NCBI GenBank assembly: GCA_000467715.1 | Contig: AJFK01000781.1 | Location: 62,001-126,000 of the forward strand | Direction: 5' to 3' | Length of the DNA stretch: 64,000 nt | DNA from: Hysterium pulicare CBS 123377 | Lineage: Eukaryota > Ascomycota > Dothideomycetes > Hysteriales > Hysteriaceae | Shown: one piece after another, positions 1-10,887 of the stretch | Numbering within the stretch: the stretch's first letter is position 1 | Layout of the letters: every line of letters begins with the position of its first letter | Position numbers and translations under genes: made by a program | Notes under the pieces: generated by a model | The model's database searches: none | What the model was told of the DNA's origin: nothing | What the model saw: only the letters and a program-made list of their open reading frames with translations

Positions 1-769
1 GAAACTTGTTAACGCCAAAGCTCCCGAGGACGAGAAGGCCGCGCTCGGAAGTGGTGAGACGGCGAATAAGAGGGAGCGAATCGTACGGCGGGCGGCGAAA
101 GAGTTCAAAAATGGAATGTATGCGAATCTGGGAATTGGCATGCCCATGTTGGCCCCGAGCTACGTGGACCCCTCCGTCGAGGTCATCCTTCAATCCGAGA
201 ACGGACTCCTAGGTCTAGGCCCCTACCCCAAGAAAGGAGAGGAAGATGCGGATTTAATTAATGCTGGAAAAGAAACGGTGACGCTGTTGCCAGGCGCATC
301 TACATTTGGCTCCGATGAGTCGTTTGGCATGATCAGGGCCGGCAAAATAAACATGACCGTACTTGGAGCCATGCAAGTAAGCGCGAGAGGCGATCTGGCG
401 AACTGGATGTTGCCAGGCAAGGTTAAGGGATTTGGTGGCGCCATGGACCTGGTATCGAATCCTCAGGCGACCAAGGTCGTTGTCACCATGGAACATACGG
501 ATAAGAAGGGCAGGCCTAAGATCTTGAAGCAGTGCGAATTCCCATTGACTGGAAAGGCATGCGTGTCGAGAATTATTACGGATCTGGTGAGTTCTGTCTC
601 TTCTGTTTCTAGATCGTTGGGGCTAATATACTTCTAGTGCGTGTTCGATGTCGACTTTACCGACGGCCTCACTCTCATCGAGCTGGCTGATGGCGTAACT
701 GTAGACGATGTGAAGGCGAAGACAGAGGCTCCATTTAAAGTTGCCGAAGACGTCAAGCCCATGCTGTAA
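1..769 (+). CDS. Succinyl-CoA:3-ketoacid CoA-transferase (SCOT), 3' part
   Basis: C-terminal (B-type) half of a mitochondrial 3-oxoacid CoA-transferase, which moves CoA from succinyl-CoA to acetoacetate. The gene enters the window already in frame (codons start at position 2), so the N-terminus and mitochondrial signal lie outside. Exons are 1-586 and 638-769; the 51-bp intron 587-637 starts GTGAGT and ends TTCTAG. Visible family marks are NLGIGMP, the SENG motif whose Glu forms the thioester intermediate in SCOT enzymes, GLGPYP, and a C-terminal [14 protein letters not shown] block. The frame stays open from position 2 to TAA at 767-769. The short distance after SENG fits the normal end of the protein. 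Confident family call; the subcellular location is inferred from family knowledge. Confidence 0.93.
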
Positions 770-1098
770 AATCTGCTCACTTTCCCGATTTTGAAGGCCT
801 TGCACGATACCGAACATCTAGCGTGAGCTAGATACCTGTACATAGTCGCATTTGAATATATTTTTGTGAATATAGAATATGCATAAATATAGAAACGCGC
901 TTGTTTTGCCTCCAAGCCTGAAATGAACCTGTCTGAACGCCACATATGCCGCGTAATGCCCTACACTAACCCCCTGAATGGCATCCAAGTAGCTTAAGTT
1001 GAGAAAAAGAATCGGGATTATTATACAAGCAACTTCCGCCACAGAACAAATTGATCATCAACATGAACTAGAGCTTGCTAACGAGCCTTTCATCCGAC
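770..1098. other. Intergenic, convergent 3' ends
   Basis: About 330 bp between the stop codons of the CoA-transferase (+) and the lectin (-). It is AT-rich around 830-890 (several ATATA/AATATA runs), as expected for 3' UTRs and polyadenylation signals. No gene is seen. Confidence 0.6.
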
Positions 1099-2530
1099 CT
1101 ATAGATACTTCTTCGGCGCATTGTTTCTACGTCTCTTGTAGAGCAGGTAGACTCCGAAAACCATAAGTTGGACGGCAACAGCGATGAACAGGAATAGGCC
1201 GATTCGTGGTTTATGACCCGAGACGACTACAAATATGATTAGCTTAATAGCACTCCATTAACTCCAGAACGTCAAACTCACTATCGTTCATGGCAGTGGG
1301 CAAATGCGCCTGTAGACTCGCATGACTATCGTGAACAGCGTTATGTAGGTTAGTTAAGAATTGGCTATAGTCTTTGCTCTCAACGTCTTTCTGGATAGCC
1401 ATTACGATTCTTTCGATCTTCTCTACATTCCTCATCATGGCGTCGACGCGTTGGTGCATGACGTCCAGGTTTTGGCTTGCGGATTTCTTCTCGATCCTGT
1501 CCATTAAATCAAATACATTGTCGACTTTGTGGTTCATGATTTGAAGGCGGTTGTGCAGGTCGGCGAATTGGTCTTCCTGGTTTCTGATTGTGCCGGCGAG
1601 GACGTCGTTGAGCATTTGTGGGATGTCACCTGAGGAGATTGGTTGCTGCTGTCGCTGCTGGTTCTGCTGCTGCTGCTGCTGCTGTTGCTGTTGAGGTGCC
1701 TGGTTCATTTGGCCTGGACGATTTGGCTCTTCACGGGTGTTCGCAGTGGTGGTAGAGACTACGAATTGATGTGCCTCGAAGGAGTCTGGTGTTTCTGCCG
1801 AAGAAGCAGAAATGCCAAAGTAGTATCCTTGGGGTAGGCTGACCTACAATTCGGTATATTAGCATGCGGATGTCTTATTTGAGCCCTCAATATACGAGCT
1901 CACATGTTTAGTCCTGAAGCAGGGGTTTCCATCCACAGTAACCTCAAAGAATTCCGCAGTGTGCTTCAGCTGTAGTTTCGAAAGTCTCCCTAGATTCCGA
2001 TACGGGTAGTTGCATTGCCCAAATGACAACTGATCTACATCGTGGTGATCTTTGAATGAAACCGTCCCATCATTTAAGAATCCTCGAATGGTACCACCTC
2101 TCCCGCCGTATTGGTCCATCATAAGCACCAAACCGTCAAACCTAGGAGCAGTGTACACACTCGACGGTACTGTATCTTTTTGACTATCCTTCGTGAACCA
2201 AACTTGCATATTCCCTCCCGCACGCTCCGGGCCTGACGCTCGGAACTGTAGCTCTGCCTTCCATTCTCCATGGTGGAGAGGATTCTCTGCCCACAAAGCT
2301 CCTCTCATGTTTCCGGGATATGGCGGTGTTAAGATCACGCGGTCAGACAGTATGTCCGGCGTGTGTCCCTCTCCCAAGACATGCCAGCCTGGTATTCCTC
2401 TTAGGTTGGGAGATATGGGTCCTTCCCGATGACCGAAGCTTACGTCGTCAATGAGATATTGTGCCTGTGCTGCGGATATTGCTAATGTTGACCAGGCTAG
2501 TGCCTGGAGGTTTCGTTGCGATAGGTACAT
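1099..2530 (-). CDS. L-type (legume-like) lectin, ERGIC-53/Emp47 family cargo receptor
   Basis: Three exons, read right to left: 2530-1904, 1843-1282 and 1226-1099, giving 438 aa. Intron 1 is GTGAGC..GCTAAT..TTGTAG and intron 2 GTGAGT..GCTAAT..TTTGTAG. The protein has a signal peptide (residues about 1-23, ending AQA), then a lectin domain with the WAENPL, VWFTKD, DGLVLMMDQYGG and CFRTKH..LPQGYYFGISA blocks. A coiled-coil stalk contains a run of ten Gln. Near the end come one membrane helix (GLFLFIAVAVQLMVFGVYLLY) and a basic tail ending KKYL. KKYL is a perfect KKXX COPI retrieval signal, like KKFF in ERGIC-53. This supports a type I protein cycling between ER and Golgi to carry glycoprotein cargo. 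The family call is strong; Emp46 versus Emp47 identity is not resolved. Confidence 0.92.
1664..1693 (-). repeat. CAG/CAA tract coding for ten Gln
   Basis: Mixed CAG/CAA codons in the stalk of the lectin gene, flanked by further Gln-rich codons up to about 1642. Likely length-variable between strains. It sits between the carbohydrate domain and the coiled coil, so variation should be tolerated. Confidence 0.85.
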
Positions 2531-3299
2531 TGTTGCGAAGATGTGATGGGAGGAGCTATGTACACGGAAGTGACTCGACCGTGGGGATAGAGGAGCTCGG
2601 CGAAGGAAGAGCGATAGAAGGCCCGCTGTTGTCGCACAGTATCAATGCTTTAGATTTCTGTCAGTACCAGGCTCTAGGAATATGTATGCTGTAGTATTAT
2701 GCTTACTGCGCCTTCAAATCGAGAGTATTCTGCCGACGTTCCACAGAGTACTCGACCACGCGACAACTTGGGAAGAATAGCAGATAGCTCTGCAGACTTT
2801 GCAATTCCGTGGATTAGAGCAGCTGTGAAGAGAAATTCGAGATGCAGTCCGACTAGAATTAGGACTTGTACGCTTTTAAAGTGGTGCGTGGGAAAGTCGA
2901 AAACGTTAAGGATGGTAGCTTTTGGACAGCTGTGCTTTAGAGAGCAATCTATCATGGCCGTCCGTACGTCCGTGCGTCCGCCATTTATGAGCTTAACCTT
3001 GATCATGCGCGTGTGAAAGCAATACCTCGCTCGAGTCCTATGGTAATCAGTGTACAGCTTTAGCTGTAGATTGAACGCAAATGCTCAAAGCATCGACTGC
3101 TTCCTGAGAGCTACAAAAAATGGACATTGAATGCCCTTGCTCATCGTGACCCCGGCAGCCCTAAGGTATCGGGCCGATGAACTTCTTATGTCTCCCGAGG
3201 CCAATTCACCACCTTTCCTTCTACCTGTTTCTCTTGTATCCTGACGATGACGCTGGCTGGGAATTTTCCGCAGCAAGTTCTGGAATGCAGCTGATCCAC
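2531..3299. other. Intergenic, lectin promoter side
   Basis: Upstream of the lectin start and downstream of the TPR gene stop. Overlapping open stretches of about 105-110 codons occur on both strands near 2674-3016 but match no family I know and have no convincing start context. A short CGTCCGT-type tandem lies at about 2958-2981. Otherwise nothing is recognised. Confidence 0.5.
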
Positions 3300-4991
3300 T
3301 TATTTCTCACAAGTCTTTAATCTACAAAAGCAAGATGATTTGACATCCACATCCGCAACCGCCATCGCCATTCTCAACGCTTGTCCCACAATTCCTGCTT
3401 CTGCCTTCTTTCCCAGCTTCACCAAACACTCGTGATATCCATGCAGCGCCCATACGTTATTTGGATGCCTCAGCGCCCTTGGAAGCGTATCATCAAACCC
3501 TAAATCTGCCGCATACACTCCCGCTGCTTCTTCGATATGCCCTTGCTCGAGAAGCAACGCACCATATGCATGGCGAGTCGGCTGCATCCAGCCCCAAGGT
3601 TCATCGTAGGGAAGGTTGTCGTCTAGTGATATGGCACGCCGAAGATGCTCGAATGCGAGAGAGTAGTTTCCACGCCGGTATTCGAGTTCGCCATTGAGCA
3701 TTGTGGATGCGATGGCTAGGAGGTCAGTACATTTGTTATTGAAAAGGGTACGCGACGGCGCGACATGCTCTAGAGCGGAAAGGAAGAGTCTGCGCTGATC
3801 CTGGGCCTGGTCGATGTTGTTCGTTGCGGCATATGCGACCCCTTTCCCGTAGTGTGTCATTGCCGTCGTCACGCAGTAGAGCGACTGATCTGGTGGTAGA
3901 GGTAGGGAAATGATATCAGACCACCGCCCGAATCGAATGAGTGCGTGGACACGTATCGCTACAAAACCTTCTAACCAGTCTGCCATTGGCGGCGATTCAA
4001 CACGGAGTAGATCCTGGGGAATAGACTTCTCCATTAGATCGGCAGTATCAAATGCAACCTTTTCTTGCCCCGCAAACATAGCAGCGTAAAGACGGAAGTG
4101 ATAGTTATGTGATCGATAAAGGGTGTAGAAGTTCAGGGGTCCCGCTCGAGCCAGATATTTTTCATCCGCACGTATAGCGTCTGAGTTAGACGCAATAGCG
4201 CGTCTATAGTCGCCGCAAAGGATATCGAGATGTGAAGGCATATGTTGTAAATGTCCTGCATCTGGAACCAGTCCCCGTAGACGATCTGCTACGTTAAGCG
4301 CTGCTTCAGGCGTCCCTGACATCTCCATCAGATGGATGTAAAGGTGCAAGAGACCTGGGTGTTCGAGACCACCTTCCTGAGTAAAGGCTCGCTCTATGAT
4401 ATCCTTGATTTCCAGCGTTCGCGCACCAGCTGCAGGCTTTCCAGTACTGATATCCCACAAAGCCCAGGGCGTCAGGTTCATTAGGGAATCCGCATACAGC
4501 GTAGCGACGTCTAAATCATTCTTGAACTCTTCATACACGGAAGCCATAGCATTTGCATAATTCTCATTCCAGATACTAAACTCTTTATTGCCCATCTCTT
4601 TTTCCTTGCCCCCCACCTCATCTTGCGGATACCGAAATCTGATCGCATCGATAAGGGTCCTTTCCACAGAACTTCCATTGCCAGCTTTTGACCTTGCTTG
4701 CGCCACCGCGCGCTGAATACGTTCCACGGTCGAGATAAGTTCTTCCCCTTCAAAGAATTCTAGAGGTTTGTTATAGTTGGGCCCGAGTGTATATGCGAGG
4801 CCCCAATACGCCATTGCGCAGCCGGGATCTATCGAGATGGCTTTCTCGAAGCACGTGGCGGCTTCTTCATGATGAAAGGCATAGGTCCAGATAAGACCAC
4901 GATTGAACCATATTTGAGCTGAGGGGCTGGATCCGCTAACTTTACGGTTGTAAGATCCAAGGTCGTAGTATTGGTCTAACTCGGAGGACAT
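3300..4991 (-). CDS. TPR-repeat protein
   Basis: Single uninterrupted reading frame of 563 aa with ATG at 4991. Helical TPR-like pairs are seen at the N-terminus (WFNRGLIWTYAFHHEEAATCFEKAI, followed by AMAYWGLAYTLGP) and again at about residues 430-540 (ELEYRRGNYSLAFEHLRRAI, GALLLEQGHIEEAAGVYAADL). The middle carries HLYIHLMEMSG and a His-rich HLQHMPSH motif. That pattern also occurs in bacterial TPR proteins of unknown role. No signal peptide or membrane segment is visible, so it is probably cytosolic. The absence of introns and the bacterial-like HMPSH signature are compatible with an old horizontal acquisition, but this is inference only. Function unknown; TPRs imply a protein-binding role. 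Confidence 0.85.
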   Translation of the reverse strand: MSSELDQYYDLGSYNRKVSGSSPSAQIWFNRGLIWTYAFHHEEAATCFEKAISIDPGCAMAYWGLAYTLGPNYNKPLEFFEGEELISTVERIQRAVAQARSKAGNGSSVERTLIDAIRFRYPQDEVGGKEKEMGNKEFSIWNENYANAMASVYEEFKNDLDVATLYADSLMNLTPWALWDISTGKPAAGARTLEIKDIIERAFTQEGGLEHPGLLHLYIHLMEMSGTPEAALNVADRLRGLVPDAGHLQHMPSHLDILCGDYRRAIASNSDAIRADEKYLARAGPLNFYTLYRSHNYHFRLYAAMFAGQEKVAFDTADLMEKSIPQDLLRVESPPMADWLEGFVAIRVHALIRFGRWSDIISLPLPPDQSLYCVTTAMTHYGKGVAYAATNNIDQAQDQRRLFLSALEHVAPSRTLFNNKCTDLLAIASTMLNGELEYRRGNYSLAFEHLRRAISLDDNLPYDEPWGWMQPTRHAYGALLLEQGHIEEAAGVYAADLGFDDTLPRALRHPNNVWALHGYHECLVKLGKKAEAGIVGQALRMAMAVADVDVKSSCFCRLKTCEK

Positions 4992-5811
4992 GTTACTTGG
5001 TCAGTCTTGCGGTCCGTACATACGCTTGTGGATGTATACAGAAGATCCGTAACTCTGAAAAGAATTCATGTTACAGACTCTAGAGTTTGTGGGCTAACGT
5101 GGACGGGATGAGGCCATAGCACGTGCATAACATTCCGAGCTAGTATTTTACAGTGTTCTCTTCGTCGCCTCCATCCCACGCTTTACAACATCTTCTTCTG
5201 ACAATGCGGCAAACATCAGGGAAATCCGACAAAACTCCGTCGATGGCGAATGATGAATGGCTTAACAGGAGCCGATTCTGCCGCGCCGCAGCAAAGCCCA
5301 GGAATCTCTCGGCTGGGCGGAGCTTGGCTGTCAAGGGCAGCGGAGTGGAATATCTTGGCTGGTGGCAAAAGCTCCCCCTCAACACCATCACCAAAGAATC
5401 TTGACGATATCCTAATGTGCGAAGGAACTCACTCTTTAAAACTCAAGCCAGCAAACAGGAGAGGATATGTTTCAGACTCTTAGCCTACCCATTTTCAGTA
5501 TGACCGATTCCGTTTTCGTCATCTTAACCCATCATAACGCCCCAAGACCACGACCTCGGGTTGGATTGGTAACATATGTGCACCATTCGCACATATCTTA
5601 GTTGCCAAGATCTACATTTTCTCGGCACATGTAATCCACAATTTGTTCTGTCCCTGGTGAGATACTTAAGTAACCTTCTCGCCCGCAATATGCCTTCTTT
5701 CCGTAGACCGCCACATTCTAGTTGTCTGAGGATTGCTCTCATCGTTATTTCTCATTATTTCTATGCCCTAGTAGACCAAAAAGGCCTTATCTTTCACAAC
5801 AAGCCTTGAGA
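4992..5811. promoter_or_regulatory. Divergent promoter region, TPR gene / ENA-type ATPase
   Basis: 820 bp between the two start codons. It holds three copies of the PacC consensus core GCCAAG: reverse at 5323-5328 and 5354-5359, forward at 5604-5609. Fungal sodium ATPase genes of the ENA type are classically induced by alkaline pH and salt through PacC. Regulation is inferred from the motifs only. Short overlapping ORFs at 5140-5480 look spurious. Confidence 0.45.
5323..5609. promoter_or_regulatory. Cluster of three PacC-type GCCAAG sites
   Basis: CTTGGC (reverse of GCCAAG) at 5323-5328 and 5354-5359, and GCCAAG at 5604-5609, about 200-490 bp upstream of the sodium ATPase start. The core sequences are seen directly; PacC binding is inferred. 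Confidence 0.4.
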
Positions 5812-8800
5812 ATGGCAAAGAAGAATCAACCGATTCTGGAAGGGCATGTTTCTGGGCAGTCTAATAAACCCCTTTCCCGACCTGCTCATGCCCTCACATA
5901 CGCCAAAGTCATCGACGAAACGAAAGCGAATCCCCAGGATGGTCTTACAGCCTTAGAAGCTCAATCCCGCCAACAAGAGTATGGGCGGAACGATCTTGGC
6001 GATGAAGCAGGAGTACAGCCTGGAAAAATATTGCTTCGTCAAGTGGCGAACGCAATGACTCTAGTAATACCTACCAGTACCCTTACTGTCATAGACAGAA
6101 GAAAAGCTAATGCCTCTATAGGTACTCATTCTCGCCATGGCCGTCAGCTTTGGTATCCGATCATGGATCGAAGGCGGCGTGGTCACTGCTATCATCATAC
6201 TTAACGTTGTAGTCGGATTCTGGCAGGAATTCAATGCTGAAAAGACCATGGATTCATTGAGGTCGCTCAGCTCGCCAACCGCGAATGCTGTTAGAGATGG
6301 CAAGTCAATGACCGTTCCCACTGCCGATATTGTTCCCGGCGATATGGTGGAGATGAAGACAGGTGATACGATTCCTGCAGACGTTCGGTAAGTGCAATAC
6401 TGTCCAAGTTTGTTGAATTCCGGCTCTCCGGTTCCTGTGCATTCAGAACTAGAGCACTGCGAATATGAGAACTTCGACGTCCGCTGATGGCTCGGTGCTC
6501 CCCAAATTACAATATCGAGTGTAAATGGTGTAGGCAGACCGCAAGAAGAGCCATTGCTAGGTTGATGCACAGCGCTAGATATCAACGAATTGAGTACACC
6601 ATTGTGCTCTGCTAGCAGAAAACCGGCTAACGTGCTTGAATGTAGTCTTGTCGAGGCAGTTAATTTTGAGACAGACGAAGCTCTGTTGACGGGTGAATCT
6701 CTTCCCGTACGTAAGGATGCCGAGGCCATATTCGAAGATGATACAGGACCTGGAGATCGGCTGAATATAGCATACAGCTCTTCAACTGTTACCAAGGGAC
6801 GTGCTAGAGGTATAGTGTTTGCGACAGGAATATACACTGAAATTGGCTCAATCGCCGCGGCACTTCGACAGAAAGGATCCCGCCGCCGTCCAGTCAAGCG
6901 AGGACCAGATGGCAAGGCAAAGTCGTATCGATATGCCCAAGCCTGGACATTAACCGCCACAGATGCGGTGGGTCACTTTCTCGGAGTCAATGTAGGAACG
7001 CCACTCCAGAAAAAGCTCTCTCGGCTTGCGGTTCTTTTGTTTGGAATTGCGATTGTCTGCGCTATCATTGTCCTTGGCGCGAACAAGTTCGTGAGCGAAC
7101 AAGAGGTTATCATCTACGCTGTGGCGACTGGGTTGAGTATGATTCCTGCGTCACTCATTGTCGTTTTAACCATCACCATGGCGGCTGGCACCAAGCGCAT
7201 GGTGGAAAGACATGTTATCGTCCGGAATCTGAAGTCACTGGAAGCCTTGGGCGGTGTAACAGGTGGGTACGTTACCAAGTTCTTCCTTATTAATTTACTT
7301 ACTCTTCGCCAGATATCTGCTCCGATAAGACGGGAACTCTCACACAAGGCAAGATGGTTGCTAAGAAAGCTTGGATTCCGGCTAAAGGTACCTACTCCGT
7401 TGGAACGACTAACGATCCATTCAATCCCACTGTTGGGGATATCAGCTTCGATCCACTACCGCCGCATAAAATCGATTTCAGTCAAGCCGACGGGAACGGC
7501 CACGCCGTCCATTACAAGGAACTGTTGGAGAACAATATGTGCCTTAAGGACTACCTGAGAGTAGCTTCCCTTGCAAACCTTGCCCACGTTCATGAATCCC
7601 AAAATGGTGGTTGGACCGCACGCGGGGATCCCACGGAGATTGCCATCCAAGTGTTTGCTTCCCGGTTTAACTGGAACCGTCTCCGTTTTAGTTCAGGCGA
7701 GGAGCCCGACTGGAAGCAGATTGCTGAGTTTCCTTTCGATTCGGATGTGAAGAAGATGTCGGTCATCTTCGAGGAAATCAAATCCGGACAAAAGCATGTC
7801 TTTACCAAAGGTGCTGTTGAACGAGTCATTGGCTCATGCACTTCCATATTCATTGGCGAAGGACAGGAGGCCTCGGAGATGACTGAGAGTATTCGTGAGG
7901 AGATTTTGCAAAATATGGAGTCGCTTGCTGCTCTGGGTCTCAGAGTTCTTGCTTTCGCAAGTAAAACGCACGACACACATATCAAAGGAGACGAAGATAT
8001 CGATCGGAACACTGTCGAAAATGACTTGACATTCAGAGGACTTGTTGGAATTTATGACCCTCCTCGCCCAGAGTCTGCCGTATCTGTTCGTCAATGTCAA
8101 AAGGCAGGTATCTCCGTCCACATGCTAACAGGCGATCATCCTGGAACTGCAAGGGCCATTGCTGGGGAAGTCGGGATTCTACCCTCAAATATGACACAGT
8201 TGAGCAAGGACGTAGCTGGCTCCATGGTGATGACTGCTAGTCAATTCGACAAGCTATCAGATAATGAGATTGATGCACTTCCAATCCTTCCTTTGGTGGT
8301 TGCCCGATGTGCACCGAACACGAAAGTACGGATGATTGAAGCATTACACCGTCGAAAATGCTTTGCTGCTATGGTAAGTACCGGACTCGTCCTCTCCTCC
8401 AAATACCATACTAATACAATATAGACCGGTGACGGTGTCAATGACTCTCCTTCTCTCAAGCGGTCCGACGTTGGTATCGGTATGGGTACCGGCTCAGATG
8501 TAGCCAAGGACGCCTCCGACATCGTTTTGACCGATGATAACTTCGCATCGATTTTGAATGCCATTGAAGAAGGCCGACGCATGTTCGACAACATCCAGAA
8601 ATTTATCCTGCATTTGCTAGCCCAGAATATTGCTCAGGCATGCATTCTACTTATTGGTCTAGCATTCAAAGACTCGCGTGGTCTGTCGGTCTTCCCTCTC
8701 TCGCCGGTTGAAATCATGTGGGTTATCATGATCACATCTGGATTGCCCGACATGGGTCTAGGCTTCGAAGTTGCCGCACCAGACATCATGTACAGACCTC

Positions 8801-9502
8801 CTCAAAGCGTAAGTTTTCTGAGACTCGTTCAAACCAATCCCTTTTACTCATTGCATTATACTAAGAATCATACAGCTTAAAAGGGGTGTCTTTACTTTAG
8901 AAATCATGGTCGATATGGTAGTCTATGGTCTTTGGGTTGCCGCCCTCTGTCTCGCCTCCTTCGCACTGGTTCTTTATGGCTGGGGGAACGGAATACAAGG
9001 CCGGAGTTGCAACGAGGCTTATTCCCAGCAATGTGACACCGTCTTCCGAGCCCGTGCTACCTGCTTCGCGTGCTTGACATGGTTTTCGCTTTTCCTCGCC
9101 TGGCAAATGGTCGATATGCGTCGCAGTTTCTTCCGCATGCAACCTAGAAGCAACAGATACTTCACACAATGGATGCTAGACGTCTGGAGAAACAAGTTCT
9201 TGTTTTGGAGTATCATGCTCGGTTTTGTCACTATCTTCCCGATACTTTACATCCCAGTTATCAACCATGCGGTGTTTAAGCACCAGGGCATCACCTGGGA
9301 GTGGGGAATTGTGTTCATTTGCACGCTGTTGTTCTTCATGGGCGTGGAGACTTGGAAGTGGGGGAAGAGGGTCTTCTTTAGGAGGAGGGCGAGGGCGAGT
9401 AATGAGAGAAGGGGTAGTATTGATCTTGAGACCAGGGTTTTTGGAAGATATCTCAGTACAGGCGTCAGCAGCAGCGGAGGTGACGAAGAGAAGGGCGTGT
9501 AA
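5812..9502 (+). CDS. ENA-type (IID) sodium/potassium-efflux P-type ATPase
   Basis: Six exons: 5812-6063, 6122-6387, 6646-7262, 7313-8373, 8425-8808 and 8876-9502, giving 1068 aa, close to yeast Ena1. Order of signatures: N-terminal cation-ATPase domain; SWIEGGV in the first membrane hairpin; TGES (LLTGESLPV) of the actuator; TM4 GLSMIPASLIVVLTITM typical of the ENA group; phosphorylation motif DKTGTLT with Asp383; KGAVERV in the nucleotide-binding domain; and TGDGVNDSPSLKRSDVG. SPSLK in place of the APALK of Ca2+ pumps marks the IID class. C-terminal membrane segments follow. The protein extrudes Na+/K+ across the plasma membrane at high salt or alkaline pH (family knowledge). Intron 2 (6388-6645) is unusually long at 258 bp; the others are 50-67 bp. 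Confidence 0.95.
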
Positions 9503-10019
9503 CTGTTGTTGGAAGATAGAGTTAGAATCTGATGGGTACTGAGGGACTGTTTGGGAAGATAACTGAGATCTTTTCTCGCGACATATACGCCGATTCGAGA
9601 GGAATTGTTCTTAGATTTGATTATAGACGGTGTAACTTCTACTTTCTTATTGCTCCCAACATCACGAATGGAATTAACTTGTTACTTTTAAAAGTGCGAT
9701 CTTGCATCGATTGGAAGGTTTCACACTCCTTCCTCATTCGCCACTCTCAACATCCACGCCTCAAGCTATCCATTTCCTGTACGCATACGCCTTCTAGCAC
9801 CCTTGGCACCCTGATCACGCGATCCCTCTCTCCTCCCTCCCACCCACGCCAAACCTTCCGCTCATCCCGAAAGCCAAGAAACCCGGCCTTGGCTGCTTGG
9901 GATCCTGCAGTCGCCGAGGCAGCGGAGACCTGGGCACTTCCTCTCTCACCCCACCCCTTCTGCTAGGCTACGCCATGGTCGTAAGGGCAACACGAGCCAA
10001 GACCTGGGTAGAAGGATAG
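9503..10019. other. Intergenic, ATPase 3' / RING-gene 5'
   Basis: About 520 bp. Pyrimidine-rich from 9720 to 9960, as in many fungal promoters and 5' UTRs. An ORF of 144 codons at 9532-9966 has no recognisable content and is probably chance. Confidence 0.4.
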
Positions 10020-10887
10020 ATGGAAAGTATGTGTCCAATAACAATGTCATTGATGCACCCTTCGTCTGATGGCCTAATGGTGGTGTTACCGATGGTTTTA
10101 GTACTTCTAGGTTGGACTTCCTCGCCTTCTGATTCTGCTTACCGACCGTACGTGTCTGCTTGGGAAAAGATTCAGTTTTTTCCCCTTGGGATGCCTGCGC
10201 TCACTCAGATATCGAGCTCCCCACAGGGGGATGACCGGCTTATGGGTAGATCCGAAAGGAGTCAACGTGGTCCGACACCACCTGCGGTATTTGCGGTTTT
10301 GGTGCCGTTGTTTGTGGTATTACTGTGTGGGCCATTGTACGTTCCCCTCAGATTCCCAATGTGTGGGAAGCAACAGTATTAATGGGAAGGACAGAGTACT
10401 GATCATGTTGTCGGTAGTCTGTGCGTGTATTTGACGAATCTACGGCAGCGACTTCAGCGAAGAAAAGGTCCTAAAGAGAGACAGATGGCCAGAGAATGGC
10501 TTGATGGAGTCACTGTGAAGGGAGGGAAAGAAGGAAAGGGAGACGATGAGGACAAGGAGTGGTAACTTCATATCTTGACCACGTTGTGTCGGAATTACGC
10601 GGCTAACGCGCATTGATTGATCTAGTCCGATATGTTTATCTTCGCTTTATCATAACTTTCTTCCAGCGAAACCTTCTGTGGATACGCCTGAACCGAACCC
10701 CGAGCAGGAAACCGGTCAGGTTCCTGACCAGCAGATTCTGATTCTGAAATCTTGTGAGCATCAGTTTCATGAACAATGTTTGACTTCTTGGTTTCTGCTT
10801 CAGCGATTTGACTGTCCGTTATGTCGGAAGGTATATTTTATCTCGAAAGAGGAAAGTGGAAAGAGGAAGGGAAGAGCTGCTGGATAG
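10020..10887 (+). CDS. Membrane-anchored RING-H2 E3 ubiquitin ligase
   Basis: Small gene recovered by splicing: 10020-10336, 10418-10561 and 10626-10887, 240 aa. Introns are GTACGT..GGTAG (81 bp) and GTAACT..ATCTAG (64 bp). The second splice rebuilds the first zinc ligand pair: TG|T makes Cys154 of CPIC. The RING-H2 series is C154-x2-C157, a 39-residue loop, C197-x-H199-x2-H202-x2-C205, then C217-x2-C220. Upstream is one hydrophobic stretch at about residues 91-113 (AVFAVLVPLFVVLLCG..), followed by a basic RQRLQRRKG flank, so a single-pass membrane protein with the RING in the cytosol is likely. The N-terminal 90 residues are unremarkable and the start codon is uncertain; another upstream exon is possible. 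Substrate unknown. Confidence 0.72.
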
